Counted from the stretch's first letter, positions 16,928-26,654 are shown. The stretch: 59,787 bases of DNA from an uncultured Lachnospiraceae bacterium (GCA_910579465.1 CAJTUB010000011.1:1-59787); one strand, 5' to 3'. Made by a program: numbers and translations. The notes: generated by a model not told the origin, from the sequence alone.

Positions 16928-17425
16928 ATGGAGCAAGGAATCGGGAAAAAACGGAATAATGCCGGCATGTCACTGATAGAGCTTGTCGTGGCAGTGCTGA
17001 TTATAGGGATTCTTTCTGCGGGAGCGGTCATAGGATTTTCCTTTATCCACAGTATGGACGCTTCCAGTGCTGCGGAGACAGTGAATTCGCTTTTAGAGCG
17101 GACGCGGCTGAATACGATTGCTGCCGAGGAGGGCGCCGGAATCAGGCTGGAGCTGAAAAAAGAAGATAACAGCTATTACGGGATTCTGTGGAAAGGCACG
17201 ACGGAGCTTGACAAAATGGAGTTTGGCGGGAATGGAATTACAGTCAGGGTGACGGCGGCGGACGGAACAGTAACAACGATTGATGAGATACATACCTGTG
17301 AGTTTTCTTTTAAAAAGTCAAACGGAGCTTTTCAGAGCACCTATGAGAAGATAGAAATTGCAGGCTCAAAGACCGTGGCCGTGTATCTGGTAACGGCAAC
17401 CGGGCGTTCTTACATCGGGAATTAA
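16928..17425 (+). CDS. GspH/FimT-like minor pilin
   Basis: A 165-residue prepilin with leader ending NNAG|MSLIE (cleavage after G13, Glu5 present), a hydrophobic helix and a small beta-rich domain ending VYLVTATGRSYIGN, a GspH-type C-terminal pattern. Methionine at mature position 1 is tolerated by PilD enzymes. GGAGGCAGCAG precedes the ATG. It would pair with the neighbouring minor pilins in an initiation complex. Confidence 0.83.
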   Translation: MEQGIGKKRNNAGMSLIELVVAVLIIGILSAGAVIGFSFIHSMDASSAAETVNSLLERTRLNTIAAEEGAGIRLELKKEDNSYYGILWKGTTELDKMEFGGNGITVRVTAADGTVTTIDEIHTCEFSFKKSNGAFQSTYEKIEIAGSKTVAVYLVTATGRSYIGN

Positions 17426-17440
17426 AGGAGGGAGCGTTGC

Positions 17441-18007
17441 ATGAAGAAAGAAGAACAAAACAGCAGAAGTTCGGACAGCGGCTTTTCTCTGATTGAATTG
17501 ATTGTCACCCTGTTGATTTCGTCGGTTGTTACACTGGCAGTTGTCGGATTTTTATCAGCGGGTCTTAAGCATTACCAGAATGTAAATTCGGAAACCCTGC
17601 TGCAGATGGAGTCACAGGCGGCGACGCTCTTTCTTACAGAGCTGTTCCAGGAGTCGACCGACTTCCGGGTCATCGGAAGTGAAGCGTATCCGGAAGGAAT
17701 CAGCTATGCCGTAGAGGTACAGCGGGACGGGGCGTATATTCTTGCCCTGACGGGAAAAGAGCTTTGGTTTTCCAAGGTGACGGAAGGCGGAACGGACAGC
17801 GAAAAGCTTAGTGAGCTGCAGACGAAGGGACGCGCAAAGGCATTTCTGGCAAACTATATTGATGATTTTGCAGTCAGAACGGAAAGCTTTGCAAAGGCGG
17901 TAAGCGATGCTAACGGACTGGTTGGCGTAGATGTGAGATTCCGGGTAGGCGGTAAGGAGTATTATAGCAATTCTATCATATCTCTTCGAAATACAAGAAA
18001 AAACTAG
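17441..18007 (+). CDS. PilW/GspJ-like minor pilin
   Basis: A 188-residue prepilin, leader ending DSG|FSLIE (cleavage after G14, Glu5 present), with a 20-residue hydrophobic helix. The following region (QNVNSETLLQMESQAATLFL) resembles PilW/ComGF-like proteins. GGAGGGAG precedes the ATG, 15 bases after the previous stop. It is the last prepilin-like gene of the operon and is followed at 15 bases by the giant exported protein. Confidence 0.82.
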   Translation: MKKEEQNSRSSDSGFSLIELIVTLLISSVVTLAVVGFLSAGLKHYQNVNSETLLQMESQAATLFLTELFQESTDFRVIGSEAYPEGISYAVEVQRDGAYILALTGKELWFSKVTEGGTDSEKLSELQTKGRAKAFLANYIDDFAVRTESFAKAVSDANGLVGVDVRFRVGGKEYYSNSIISLRNTRKN

Positions 18008-18022
18008 GAGGAGGGGCCACGC

Positions 18023-21000
18023 ATGAGCAGAAAAACACGTATTATTATCAGCTGCATTTTGGTTGCATTTGCCTTTGGCATGGGGCTTTTCGCATACGCA
18101 CAGGCAAACGGGAATCCTAAGGCGCTGGCAGACGGCGGCACGGGATTTTTTGTAGACGGAAACGGAAAAATTGCGATACCGTCCGGCGGCACGGATGCTG
18201 CGGCAAAGCAGAGCCGCGGAACCGAAGATAACCCGTTTTTTGTGCTGGAAATTGCACCATGGGAGGGGCTTGCACATTTCGGGTACCTGATTGACGGCTG
18301 TGAGCCGGTAGACGTGGAACGGATGTGTCTGGACTGGAAGGAAGTCTACGGAGAAGCCTCCCTGTATACCATGAGCTCCACAAACTATTATTTTTGGGAC
18401 GGTGAGAAGCCGGACTGGTTTACCGGCTCATGGGAGAACCATGCCGACCAGTGCGGTATTATGACCTATGTGGGAAATGGAACCGGCAATTATAACCTTG
18501 TAGATGGGAAGTGTGTGGCGGCTGAGAACGGCAATTATCTTTGGGAGCCGATGACGGTAGAGGAGTGTATTGCGCTTACCTATGAGCAGCGTCTGGAATA
18601 CCGGGAGGCGCCGCATACGGAAGGCACATCCTTTAAGGAATGCTTTGAAAATAAGACCTATCATATGAGAACCGGAGTGAAAACGCTGACCCATAAGAAT
18701 ACGTTTCTCCGGGAAAGTATCGGTCTTGCTTATGATTATGTGGACGGCAGGCGGGTCAGTCTTCCGGAGGAGGAAGTACAGGAGCGGATTGCCAATTATC
18801 ATTCAGTTGTTTATACAGTAACGCCGGAGGACCTGAACATGAATCTGGCGTTAATCCGGCGTGCGGATTTGATTGTGTTTGCATCAGATGCCAGTGCCAG
18901 CGCAGCTATCCGGGCTTATGAGGATGCGGCAGGCTACAGAAAAGAGGAATATTTCAGCCATAATGAAAGCATGCCGTTAGGAAAGCGCATTGCCAATAAA
19001 AAGGACGCTGATTTTACGACAAACCAGCTGGACTGGAGCGCTGTCCTGGAAATCTATGACAGGGCATTAGATAAGGAAAAGGCGTGTCCGGTTATCTGGG
19101 ATACCCATATTTATAGTCAGATTGCGGCAGACCATACGAAAACCGTTACCTTAAACGGAACCTTTGGAAATGGTACAAAGGTGGAGCAGTCGAATAAGGG
19201 AACGCAAAATAATTTATATAAGCTGTATCTGCTGTTATACCAGATGCCGGCGGCAACCTTTGAGGTACTTTACGGGGAACCGAGGAATTTTGCTACCACA
19301 CCGGTAGACAGAGCCGACGTGACGGATAAGAAGGGAAATAAGCTGCAGACCGGTCTGTTAGGCTGGTACGCTTCTGCAGATGCCAACAGTTACTGGGGAA
19401 AGTTTTCGCTGTATCCGTGGGAGCTGCTGCCGGAGAGCAATTCCGTTGTATATACGCCGGTGTTAGACTCTTTTGAAATCATGGGAGACGGTGGCAACGA
19501 TGTTTATCACTTTGATTCGGGCGCAGCACAGAACTGTGTAAGAAACGGTTTCTTCCTGACAAACGGCGGCACGCAGTTTTTCTCAACCTTTGAAGCGGAT
19601 TCCGGAGTGGATAAGAACCAGTACAATTATGATATTTATGAGTATTTTAAAGGAATCGGACTGGATAAGACGAGTCTTACCCCGGCAGAATGTCTGTACT
19701 ATCTGTTGCACGGCTTGACGGCAGACAGCGCGAAAAATACGGACAGCTATAAGATTCTGGAGCTGCAGCCGTCCCCGGATTATCATACGGAGCTGTTCTG
19801 GAGAACCTTTTTTGCCACCTATGCCAATACGACCGGCACGGTAACGGTAGACAAGATGACGACCTCGGAGTTTATCGGTAAGAATTTAGAGTGTATCAGT
19901 GAGTATGATATGATTTATATCGGCATGGATAAGCTCACAACAGACCCGACGATGCATCCGAATTTTACCTATGCCCATACTGGACGGAATTTCAGCTTTG
20001 CAGATATCAGCTCTTATAAGAGAGTGTTAGGCTGGCTCAAATCCGGAAACAACGACATCGAGAATCATTTTGTATATTCCGGAAATGACCTTACCGTAGC
20101 GGCAAAGGAAAAGCTGAAGGAGTATATTGGGAGCGGTGCCGCACTTCTTTTTGGAAACGGCTTTTTCTCGGATGCTGCGGCAACGACAGCTTCCGGTAAG
20201 ATAGACCGGAACTCGAATATGTATGACCTGCAGAGAGAGCTTGGCTCTTCGAAGCATTTGTATGAGGGGGCGTTAGCAAGCCCGGCACATAATGTCAAGG
20301 CGAAGATAGAGCTGCGGGCAGCATTGGCAAGGGCGCGCTCTGTAGAGCTGATAGTACACGAAAGTCCGATTTTGTATGACGGGACAAAGAGTGATGCCGA
20401 AAAGTATATTAACTATTATAATAACAGCAACCGCACGCTGAAGTATAAGTTTACGCTGAAAGCGCCTGCAGGTACGTCTTATAAGCTTGCGCTTTATGTG
20501 GATATTAACGGGGACGGAAAGTTTTCACCAGAGGAAAATATCGACGTGAACGTATATGCGACACTTCCTTCAGGCGGCCGCGGCAACATTGTGACAACCT
20601 TGCAGGGAGGAAAGACCTATATTGTAGAGCGTACGGTGTCAGACCGTGTCGGCAGTATCAGCTGGAAGCTGGATATCGTAAAGGGAAGCACAGTATATGC
20701 CTCCTTAGAGGGTGTATCTGCAATCAAGGCGAACGGCTCCGAGGTGGAGGAACTCTGTATTTTGCAGATTCTTCCGGATGTTATGTCTGCTACGGTTTAT
20801 CTCCCGCAGAACGGCGAGGTGAACGGAAGTACGGTTACGGGTGTTCCGGATGCGGCAAAGGCGGTAACGGAAAAGTTCTGGAACTGGACGCGCGATATTA
20901 ACGGAATGGATATTGAGTTTGTCCGGAAGAAGCAGGATGAGGTAAAGGCAGACTTAGAGGGAAATCCGAATTATTTGCTGAATCACTATGATATGTTGAT

Positions 21001-22270
21001 TATCGGATTTGCGGATGGCTATGACAGCAAGGGCGACAATATTGTGATGGATGCCATCGAGCAGTATATCGCAAGCGGGAGAGCGGTACTGTTTACCCAT
21101 GACAGTTCGGCATTTATCGGCGAAGGCAGTATCGGGGCTACGTTTACAAAGAGATTCCGTGACAGCTTTGGAATGGACCGCTATGATGTTCTGGAACATG
21201 CAGGAAAGACTGGTGTGGTCAGAGCCGATTATCCGTATCTGCCGGTAGGCGACAGCGCAGATAAGGGGAAGCTTGCGGAGGTAGTAGCAGGCTCCAGCCG
21301 TTATCTTCTGACGCAGGGCTTTGCAAACGGTGCACTTCTGCGGTTTGACCATGCGCCGGGAGCGGGGGATGACCTTCTGATTACGACGCAGGTTACGCAG
21401 GTAAATAAGGGAGCAATTACGGAGTATCCGTATAAAATTCCGGAAAAGATTGCAGTAACCGCGACACATCCGCAGTATTACCAGCTTGATTTGGAGCGGG
21501 GTGATGTCGTAGTATGGTACTGTCTGGGCACCAACCCTGACTGGAGCGACGAGTGGGATAGCACGGTAAAGGCATATTACAACGCAACTCCGAACGATGT
21601 GCGTAATAATTACTATATTTACAATGTAAAAAATATAACGTATTCCGGTGTTGGGCACAGCGGTTCTATGACCGATGATGAAATCAGACTGTTTATCAAT
21701 ACGTTCGTTGCAGCGTACCGCGCAACTGCAAAGCCGGTTCAGGCAATTATTGTGAATGATGATGCTTCACTTAACAGCAGTTCCGGCGAGTATTACATGT
21801 GCGTGGATGTAAATTCCTCGGATGCGGGGAAGGCGTTCGGCAATGATATTGTAGGAAGCTACCAGCTGCAGAAGACAGACGGCAGCGGATATGCGCTTGA
21901 CAGGACAGAGATGGCACAGGCGAAGAGAGTATATTTTTATATTAAAAACGCCAATACTTATGGTAATGTAACGTACGACCTGACGCTTTCCGTAAACGGC
22001 ACCCAGACGCCTTTAGCAATATTCAAAAAGGATGGGGACGTCTTTATGGATACGAAGACAGCTGCAACAAAATTTAAAGCCTCTGCCGCAGATGTGTACT
22101 ATGTAGACGTACCGCTTACGATAGAGACGGCAGCGGACGGCAAACAGGCGGTAGGTACGACCGAGCTTACGATTGACATTGCAATGACCTATGGGGACGA
22201 GGGAACAACGACCGATCCGAGTGAGACGGTTGCCTATATTATACCGCGCGGTCTGTTTGATCTGGACTAG
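18023..22270 (+). CDS. Giant exported protein of the pilus operon (DUF5057-like)
   Basis: A 1415-residue protein with an N-terminal signal/anchor (about 6-28) and no recognised catalytic motif. I believe it belongs to the DUF5057-type proteins seen near Clostridia pilus genes, but this is from memory. Three similar alpha/beta modules can be traced. Each opens with a buried strand: FFVLEIAPW near 72, YKILELQPSP near 576, LCILQILPD near 911. Each later has strands such as ADLIVFASD, YDMIYIGMD and YDMLIIGF, and modules 2 and 3 then show YI.SG.A.LF.H/N. This suggests degenerate ThuA/glutamine-amidotransferase-like folds (inference). Residues 827-838 form a canonical EF-hand loop DINGDGKFSPEE, predicting calcium binding. 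It is last in the operon, 15 bases after the PilW-like gene. Position and size suit a tip adhesin analogous to PilY1. Confidence 0.75.
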   Translation: MSRKTRIIISCILVAFAFGMGLFAYAQANGNPKALADGGTGFFVDGNGKIAIPSGGTDAAAKQSRGTEDNPFFVLEIAPWEGLAHFGYLIDGCEPVDVERMCLDWKEVYGEASLYTMSSTNYYFWDGEKPDWFTGSWENHADQCGIMTYVGNGTGNYNLVDGKCVAAENGNYLWEPMTVEECIALTYEQRLEYREAPHTEGTSFKECFENKTYHMRTGVKTLTHKNTFLRESIGLAYDYVDGRRVSLPEEEVQERIANYHSVVYTVTPEDLNMNLALIRRADLIVFASDASASAAIRAYEDAAGYRKEEYFSHNESMPLGKRIANKKDADFTTNQLDWSAVLEIYDRALDKEKACPVIWDTHIYSQIAADHTKTVTLNGTFGNGTKVEQSNKGTQNNLYKLYLLLYQMPAATFEVLYGEPRNFATTPVDRADVTDKKGNKLQTGLLGWYASADANSYWGKFSLYPWELLPESNSVVYTPVLDSFEIMGDGGNDVYHFDSGAAQNCVRNGFFLTNGGTQFFSTFEADSGVDKNQYNYDIYEYFKGIGLDKTSLTPAECLYYLLHGLTADSAKNTDSYKILELQPSPDYHTELFWRTFFATYANTTGTVTVDKMTTSEFIGKNLECISEYDMIYIGMDKLTTDPTMHPNFTYAHTGRNFSFADISSYKRVLGWLKSGNNDIENHFVYSGNDLTVAAKEKLKEYIGSGAALLFGNGFFSDAAATTASGKIDRNSNMYDLQRELGSSKHLYEGALASPAHNVKAKIELRAALARARSVELIVHESPILYDGTKSDAEKYINYYNNSNRTLKYKFTLKAPAGTSYKLALYVDINGDGKFSPEENIDVNVYATLPSGGRGNIVTTLQGGKTYIVERTVSDRVGSISWKLDIVKGSTVYASLEGVSAIKANGSEVEELCILQILPDVMSATVYLPQNGEVNGSTVTGVPDAAKAVTEKFWNWTRDINGMDIEFVRKKQDEVKADLEGNPNYLLNHYDMLIIGFADGYDSKGDNIVMDAIEQYIASGRAVLFTHDSSAFIGEGSIGATFTKRFRDSFGMDRYDVLEHAGKTGVVRADYPYLPVGDSADKGKLAEVVAGSSRYLLTQGFANGALLRFDHAPGAGDDLLITTQVTQVNKGAITEYPYKIPEKIAVTATHPQYYQLDLERGDVVVWYCLGTNPDWSDEWDSTVKAYYNATPNDVRNNYYIYNVKNITYSGVGHSGSMTDDEIRLFINTFVAAYRATAKPVQAIIVNDDASLNSSSGEYYMCVDVNSSDAGKAFGNDIVGSYQLQKTDGSGYALDRTEMAQAKRVYFYIKNANTYGNVTYDLTLSVNGTQTPLAIFKKDGDVFMDTKTAATKFKASAADVYYVDVPLTIETAADGKQAVGTTELTIDIAMTYGDEGTTTDPSETVAYIIPRGLFDLD

Positions 22271-22305
22271 ATAAGAGAAGACTGTACCAGGCGGAAAGAA
22301 ACACT

Positions 22306-22344
22306 GCGGGGCTGTCATAGAAAGAATCAGCCCCGCTCTTTCTT
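22306..22344 (+). terminator. Terminator of the pilus operon
   Basis: GCGGGGCTG (22306-22314) pairs perfectly with CAGCCCCGC (22328-22336), with a 13-base loop and the T-rich tail TCTTTCTT. It separates the pilus operon from the two-component genes. Confidence 0.88.
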
Positions 22345-22421
22345 CCGGTGCAGGGAAGCAGGGAATCCGGGAACGGTACAGGGAGACGGGGCAATCCGCC
22401 CTTTGGAGAAAGGAAAGAGCT

Positions 22422-23108
22422 ATGGCAAGGATTTTGATTGTAGAGGACGATACAAAAATCGCCCGTTTTATAGAGCTGGAGCTGCGCCATGAAGGGTATG
22501 AAACGGAGACTGCCGCGGACGGCCGGACCGGGCTTGCAAAGGCACTTTTACCGGAAACCGACCTGGTACTGCTCGATATCATGCTTCCAGAGCTCTCCGG
22601 CATGGAGGTTTGCCGCAGAATCCGGCAGGAGTCGGAGGTGCCGGTGATTATGCTGACGGCAAAGGGAGACGTGACGGATAAGGTTGCGGGACTTGATATG
22701 GGCGCGAACGATTACATGACAAAGCCTTTTGCAATCGAAGAGCTGCTTGCACGGATTCGTGTCGCTTTGAAGCCGCACACCGGTACGGAAGCGAAGGCGG
22801 CAAAGACGAAGCTCACCGTCTGCGGTCTGAGTGTAGACCTAGGGGCAAGGTCCGTCAGCTACCGGGGGGAACAGCTTTCACTGACGAAAAAGGAGTTTGA
22901 TTTGCTTGCGTTTCTGGCAGAGAATAAAAACCGTGCAGTTTCGAGAGAGGAGCTTCTTTCTGCAGTCTGGGATTACGACTATGCAGGAGATACGAACGTA
23001 GTGGATGTCTATATCCGGTATCTCCGCCAGAAGATTGAAGAGCATCTGGGCATCCGCCTGCTTGAAACCGTGCGGGGAGTGGGGTATATGATAAAGGATG
23101 AAAACTAA
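22422..23108 (+). CDS. OmpR/PhoB-family response regulator
   Basis: A 228-residue response regulator. The receiver has VEDD at the acidic pocket, phosphoacceptor D52 (LLDIMLPELSG), T79 and K101 (TKPF). The C-terminal winged helix carries the usual TKKEFDLLAFLAEN and VDVYIRYLRQKIEE motifs. GGAGAAAGG precedes the ATG. Its last 11 bases overlap the start of the sensor kinase gene. Adjacency to the pilus operon suggests, but does not prove, control of pili; the two are separated by a terminator. Confidence 0.93.
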   Translation: MARILIVEDDTKIARFIELELRHEGYETETAADGRTGLAKALLPETDLVLLDIMLPELSGMEVCRRIRQESEVPVIMLTAKGDVTDKVAGLDMGANDYMTKPFAIEELLARIRVALKPHTGTEAKAAKTKLTVCGLSVDLGARSVSYRGEQLSLTKKEFDLLAFLAENKNRAVSREELLSAVWDYDYAGDTNVVDVYIRYLRQKIEEHLGIRLLETVRGVGYMIKDEN

Positions 23109-24462
23109 AGGGAACGGACAGACGCTGCCGGTAAAGCTTTATGCTTCGTTAGCATACCGGTTTGTAATGAATTTTGTGATTTTGTTTCTTGTGGCAGGGC
23201 TTTTTTTGCTTGGTTTCTTTGTTGTGATACGGCTTGAGAGCATTTATGGGGTGTATGAGGAGAGCGCGGAAGAGTTTGCGTATTCCCTGTCAAACGGCGG
23301 AACAGAGGTGGAAGGTCTGCTGCCGGAGGGGGGAGCACTTACGGTGTATTCCGCAGAAACCGGGGAAGCCGTGTACCGTCTCGGAGAGGAGACAGGGCGC
23401 TTTTATGTTGCAGGCTGGAGGCTTGCAAGACCCAAAGGAAAATGGGAGCTGTACGCAAAGTGTGAGGTGCCGCTTGTGCTGTACGGGACTGCGTGCAGAG
23501 CAGTTTTTGTATTTGACGGTACGGCAGACGGACAGGAGATTTTTGCAGAGGCGTTCCGGTTTGGCAGCGGATATCTTCTTTTAACGGTATTGGCAGCCGC
23601 TGTGTTTTATATTATTAATAAGGCAGTGCTGCGCCCGATCGGGGAGATGTCGGAGCAGGTGAACCGCCTGAATCTGCAGAATATCCATACGGAGCGGCTG
23701 AATGTAGAGGGTACGAAGGATGAGCTGAAGGCGCTTGCAGGGGGAATCAACCGGATGTTGGACCGGATGGAGGCGGCATATGATGCACAGAAGCAATTTG
23801 TGTCGGAGGCCTCCCACGAGCTGCGTACCCCGATTACGGTGTTGCAGGGGTATTCTGCAATGTTGCGCCGCTGGGGCGCGGAGGAGCCGGAGGTGCTTGC
23901 CGAGTCGGTAGAGGCAATTGAGTCGGAAGCAAAGTCGATGCAGGAGCTGGTAGAGAAGCTGCTGTTTTTATCACGCCATGAGCGGCGGAAGCTTCCTTTT
24001 GCCAAGGAATATTTTGATATGGCGGAAGTAGTACACGAGCTGGAAAAAGAGATGGTTCACCTGTCAGATACACGGAATATTGAATGTCCTGCCTGTGAGC
24101 CGGTAAAGGTTTACGGGGATAAGCAGCTGCTCAAGCAGGCACTGCGGGTATTTCTGGATAATGCGGTGAAGTATACAAGGGACGGGGATACGATTTTGAT
24201 TTCCTGTAAGAATCTTTCGGGTGCCTGTGAAATTGTAATAGCGGATACCGGTCTCGGGATGCTGCAGAAGGACCTGGAAGGGATTTTCGGACGGTTTTTC
24301 CGGGCGGATACGGTACGCGGAAAAAATATTGAAGGACACGGGCTCGGGCTTTCCATTGCCCGGCTGATTATTGACGGCCATGCCGGGAGGATTCTGGTAA
24401 AGACACAATATACCAAAGGGAGCAGTTTTACGATTACACTTCCGCGGGAGCGTAGTATATAG
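23098..24462 (+). CDS. Sensor histidine kinase, EnvZ/ArlS type
   Basis: A 454-residue membrane kinase with two membrane helices (about 22-46 and 157-178) flanking an extracytoplasmic sensor of roughly 110 residues. A HAMP linker follows, then HisKA with phosphoacceptor H240 (EASHELRTPITVL) and a HATPase with N-box FLDNAVKYT, G1 DTGLGM and G2 GHGLGLSIA. It overlaps the response regulator gene by 11 bases, the common coupling of cognate pairs. The signal sensed cannot be read from the sequence. Confidence 0.93.
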   Translation: MKTKGNGQTLPVKLYASLAYRFVMNFVILFLVAGLFLLGFFVVIRLESIYGVYEESAEEFAYSLSNGGTEVEGLLPEGGALTVYSAETGEAVYRLGEETGRFYVAGWRLARPKGKWELYAKCEVPLVLYGTACRAVFVFDGTADGQEIFAEAFRFGSGYLLLTVLAAAVFYIINKAVLRPIGEMSEQVNRLNLQNIHTERLNVEGTKDELKALAGGINRMLDRMEAAYDAQKQFVSEASHELRTPITVLQGYSAMLRRWGAEEPEVLAESVEAIESEAKSMQELVEKLLFLSRHERRKLPFAKEYFDMAEVVHELEKEMVHLSDTRNIECPACEPVKVYGDKQLLKQALRVFLDNAVKYTRDGDTILISCKNLSGACEIVIADTGLGMLQKDLEGIFGRFFRADTVRGKNIEGHGLGLSIARLIIDGHAGRILVKTQYTKGSSFTITLPRERSI

Positions 24463-24515
24463 CGTCCGGCTGGGGCAGTCTGGCAGAAGGGATGCAGGGA
24501 AAGGCGGCAGACAGT

Positions 24516-25430
24516 ATGGAATGCAGACTTTGTCCCCGGTGTTGTCCGGTGGAACGTGGCGCCGGGGAACGCGGGTTTTGCGGTATGACGGAGGAGGTTT
24601 TTGTAGCACGGGTAGCGCCGCATTTCTGGGAAGAGCCGTGTATTTCTGGAAAAAACGGCTCCGGGACGGTATTTTTTTCCGGTTGCAATTTGCGCTGCGT
24701 ATACTGCCAGAACCATAAAATAGCGGCAGGAAAGGCAGGGCGTCCGATGTCGGTGCAGGAGCTTTCCGGGGCGTTTCTGTCCCTGCAGGAAGCGGGATGC
24801 CACAACATCAATCTAGTGACGCCAAGCCATTATGTACCGCAGATTGCGGAAGCGCTCCGGCGTTCCGGGCTTTCGGTTCCGGTCGTCTATAATACATCGT
24901 CCTATGAGTGTGTGGAGACATTAAAGCAGATGGAAGGACTGGCGGACATTTATCTGGCGGATTTCAAATATCTGGATACAGGGCTTGCCCGGAAATATTC
25001 CCATGCTGCCGATTATCCGCAGACGGCAAAGGCGGCGCTGTGGGAGATGGTACGGCAGACAGGCGGCGCGGAGTATGTACGCGGCGGCGAGGTGTTCCGA
25101 AATGCTGCGGAATATCCGGACGGGGCATTGATGAGGCGCGGGGTAATCGTGCGGCACCTGCTTCTGCCGGGGCAGACCGGAGAAGCGAAGCGGGTGCTTC
25201 GTTATTTATATGAGACATATGGGGATACGATTGCAGTCAGTATTCTGAATCAGTATACGCCACTGCCGCATGTTGCGGCAGCATATCCGGAATTAAACCG
25301 GCGTGTCACGGAGGAAGAATATGAGGAAGTAACAGAGTTTGCGATGGAGCTTGGAATCGGGCACGGCTTTCTGCAGGAAGGGCAGGCGGCATCAGAAAGC
25401 TTTATTCCGGAGTTTGCAGAGGGAGACTGA
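24516..25430 (+). CDS. PflA-like radical SAM protein (COG1313 type)
   Basis: A 304-residue radical SAM protein with the cluster motif GCNLRCVYCQN (CxxxCxxC) and an N-terminal cysteine-rich segment (CRLCPRCCPVERG...GFCG) typical of the group annotated as putative pyruvate formate-lyase activating enzyme. The target is not known for most members; glycyl-radical activation is one possibility. An upstream ATG at 24492 has a ribosome site only one base away, whereas the ATG at 24516 has AAAGGCGG at a proper distance, so 24516 is preferred. It follows the kinase gene by 53 bases in the same direction. Confidence 0.85.
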   Translation: MECRLCPRCCPVERGAGERGFCGMTEEVFVARVAPHFWEEPCISGKNGSGTVFFSGCNLRCVYCQNHKIAAGKAGRPMSVQELSGAFLSLQEAGCHNINLVTPSHYVPQIAEALRRSGLSVPVVYNTSSYECVETLKQMEGLADIYLADFKYLDTGLARKYSHAADYPQTAKAALWEMVRQTGGAEYVRGGEVFRNAAEYPDGALMRRGVIVRHLLLPGQTGEAKRVLRYLYETYGDTIAVSILNQYTPLPHVAAAYPELNRRVTEEEYEEVTEFAMELGIGHGFLQEGQAASESFIPEFAEGD

Positions 25431-25572
25431 GCACGGGCAGAGGGCGTCGGAAGTATTGTCTTAAAGATGTAAAAAAGGAGACAGCTTGTAAAAGAGTGGT
25501 AAAAAATTTGAAAATAAGATGAAGATTTGATTAAGAATAGATTTCTTTCAAAATTTGTTCATAAAAGCATAG

Positions 25573-25578
25573 TATAAT
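25573..25578 (+). promoter_or_regulatory. Probable -10 box upstream of the alarmone synthetase
   Basis: TATAAT in a strongly AT-rich leader, with transcription expected near 25585. No good -35 lies at 16-18 bases (the best is the weak AAATTT), so the promoter may be weak or activator-dependent. Confidence 0.5.
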
Positions 25579-25619
25579 AGAGTGGTAATAAGATAGAAAA
25601 ATGATTGGTGTTTACAAAA

Positions 25620-26558
25620 ATGGAGGCAGAATATTTGGATAGAAAGTTAAAAGAACAATTTGAAAATGAAGAGAGGGGTGCCGGAGGGTATGAAGCAGCC
25701 GGCCTGCTGGCGGTGGGACAGTTTCCGGCGAAGCCGATTTCCCTGGACGAGTGGAAACGGATGCAGCTCGTATACAATGCGGGGCTGAAGGAAATCAATA
25801 CGAAGCTGGAGATTTTGAACAGTGAATTTCAGATGGCGCACCGGTATAATCCGATTGAACATATTGCGTCGCGTATCAAGTCGCCTGAGAGCATTGCAAA
25901 GAAGCTGAGGCATCAGGGACGTGCGCTGACGATAGAGAATATTGTACGGTACATCAATGACGTTGCGGGCATCCGGATTATCTGTTCCTTTACCTCGGAT
26001 ATTTATGAGATTGCCGAGCTGATACGCAAGCAGAGCGATGTGAAGGTGTTAAAGATTAAGGATTATATTTCCAATCCGAAGCCGAACGGCTATACCAGCT
26101 ATCATATGATTGTGTCAGTACCGATTTTCCTTTCCGATATGACAATTGATACGAAGGTGGAAATTCAAATCCGCACGATTGCAATGGATTTTTGGGCAAG
26201 TCTTGAGCATAAGATGTATTATAAGTTTGAGGGAAATGCGCCGGAGAATATCCGCCGCGAGCTGAAGGAGTGCGCGGACCTGGTCGGCTTTCTTGACCGG
26301 AAGATGCTGGCAATCAATGAAGAGATTAAAAAGTACAGCGGAGAGGACGAGGAGGAAGAGCTGATTTCTGAGACCCTGCGCAGTCTTTACGGCAGAGTCA
26401 ACGAAGAAAATGAGGTAAAGGAGGCCGCCATGCAGGAGCCGGTTAGGCCGATTGTTATTGATTTACAGGAAACGGAAATCCGCAGCGCGGAAAAGAGCCA
26501 GAAAAAGAAAATATTTTCCATGCCGAAGAGCCGGAAAGTATCGCAAAATAACGCATAG
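25620..26558 (+). CDS. Small alarmone synthetase, GTP pyrophosphokinase family
   Basis: A RelA/SpoT-type synthetase of about 312 residues without an HD hydrolase or ACT/TGS regulatory domains, so it makes but does not degrade (p)ppGpp. Signature segments are GIRIICSF, YISNPKPNGYTSYH and VEIQIRTIAMDFWASLEHK, with KLRHQGR at the ATP-binding side. A charged coiled C-terminal tail (from about residue 240) with poly-basic ends is extra compared with typical RelQ/RelP (about 210 residues). The start is uncertain: TTG at 25605, ATG at 25620, or TTG at 25635, the last having the best site (GGAGG at 22-26). Confidence 0.88.
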   Translation: MEAEYLDRKLKEQFENEERGAGGYEAAGLLAVGQFPAKPISLDEWKRMQLVYNAGLKEINTKLEILNSEFQMAHRYNPIEHIASRIKSPESIAKKLRHQGRALTIENIVRYINDVAGIRIICSFTSDIYEIAELIRKQSDVKVLKIKDYISNPKPNGYTSYHMIVSVPIFLSDMTIDTKVEIQIRTIAMDFWASLEHKMYYKFEGNAPENIRRELKECADLVGFLDRKMLAINEEIKKYSGEDEEEELISETLRSLYGRVNEENEVKEAAMQEPVRPIVIDLQETEIRSAEKSQKKKIFSMPKSRKVSQNNA

Positions 26559-26571
26559 TCATAAGATTCTA

Positions 26572-26600
26572 TTGACGTTTTTTGTTGAAATTGTTATTAT
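26572..26600 (+). promoter_or_regulatory. Promoter of the carbohydrate-binding lipoprotein gene
   Basis: TTGACG (26572-26577), a 17-base spacer and TATTAT (26595-26600). Transcription would start near 26607, some 48 bases before the ATG. Confidence 0.8.
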
Positions 26601-26654
26601 ATAAGTAGAGAGATGTTATTTATTTTTTTACTATATGTTGAGGAGGTTGTTCCC

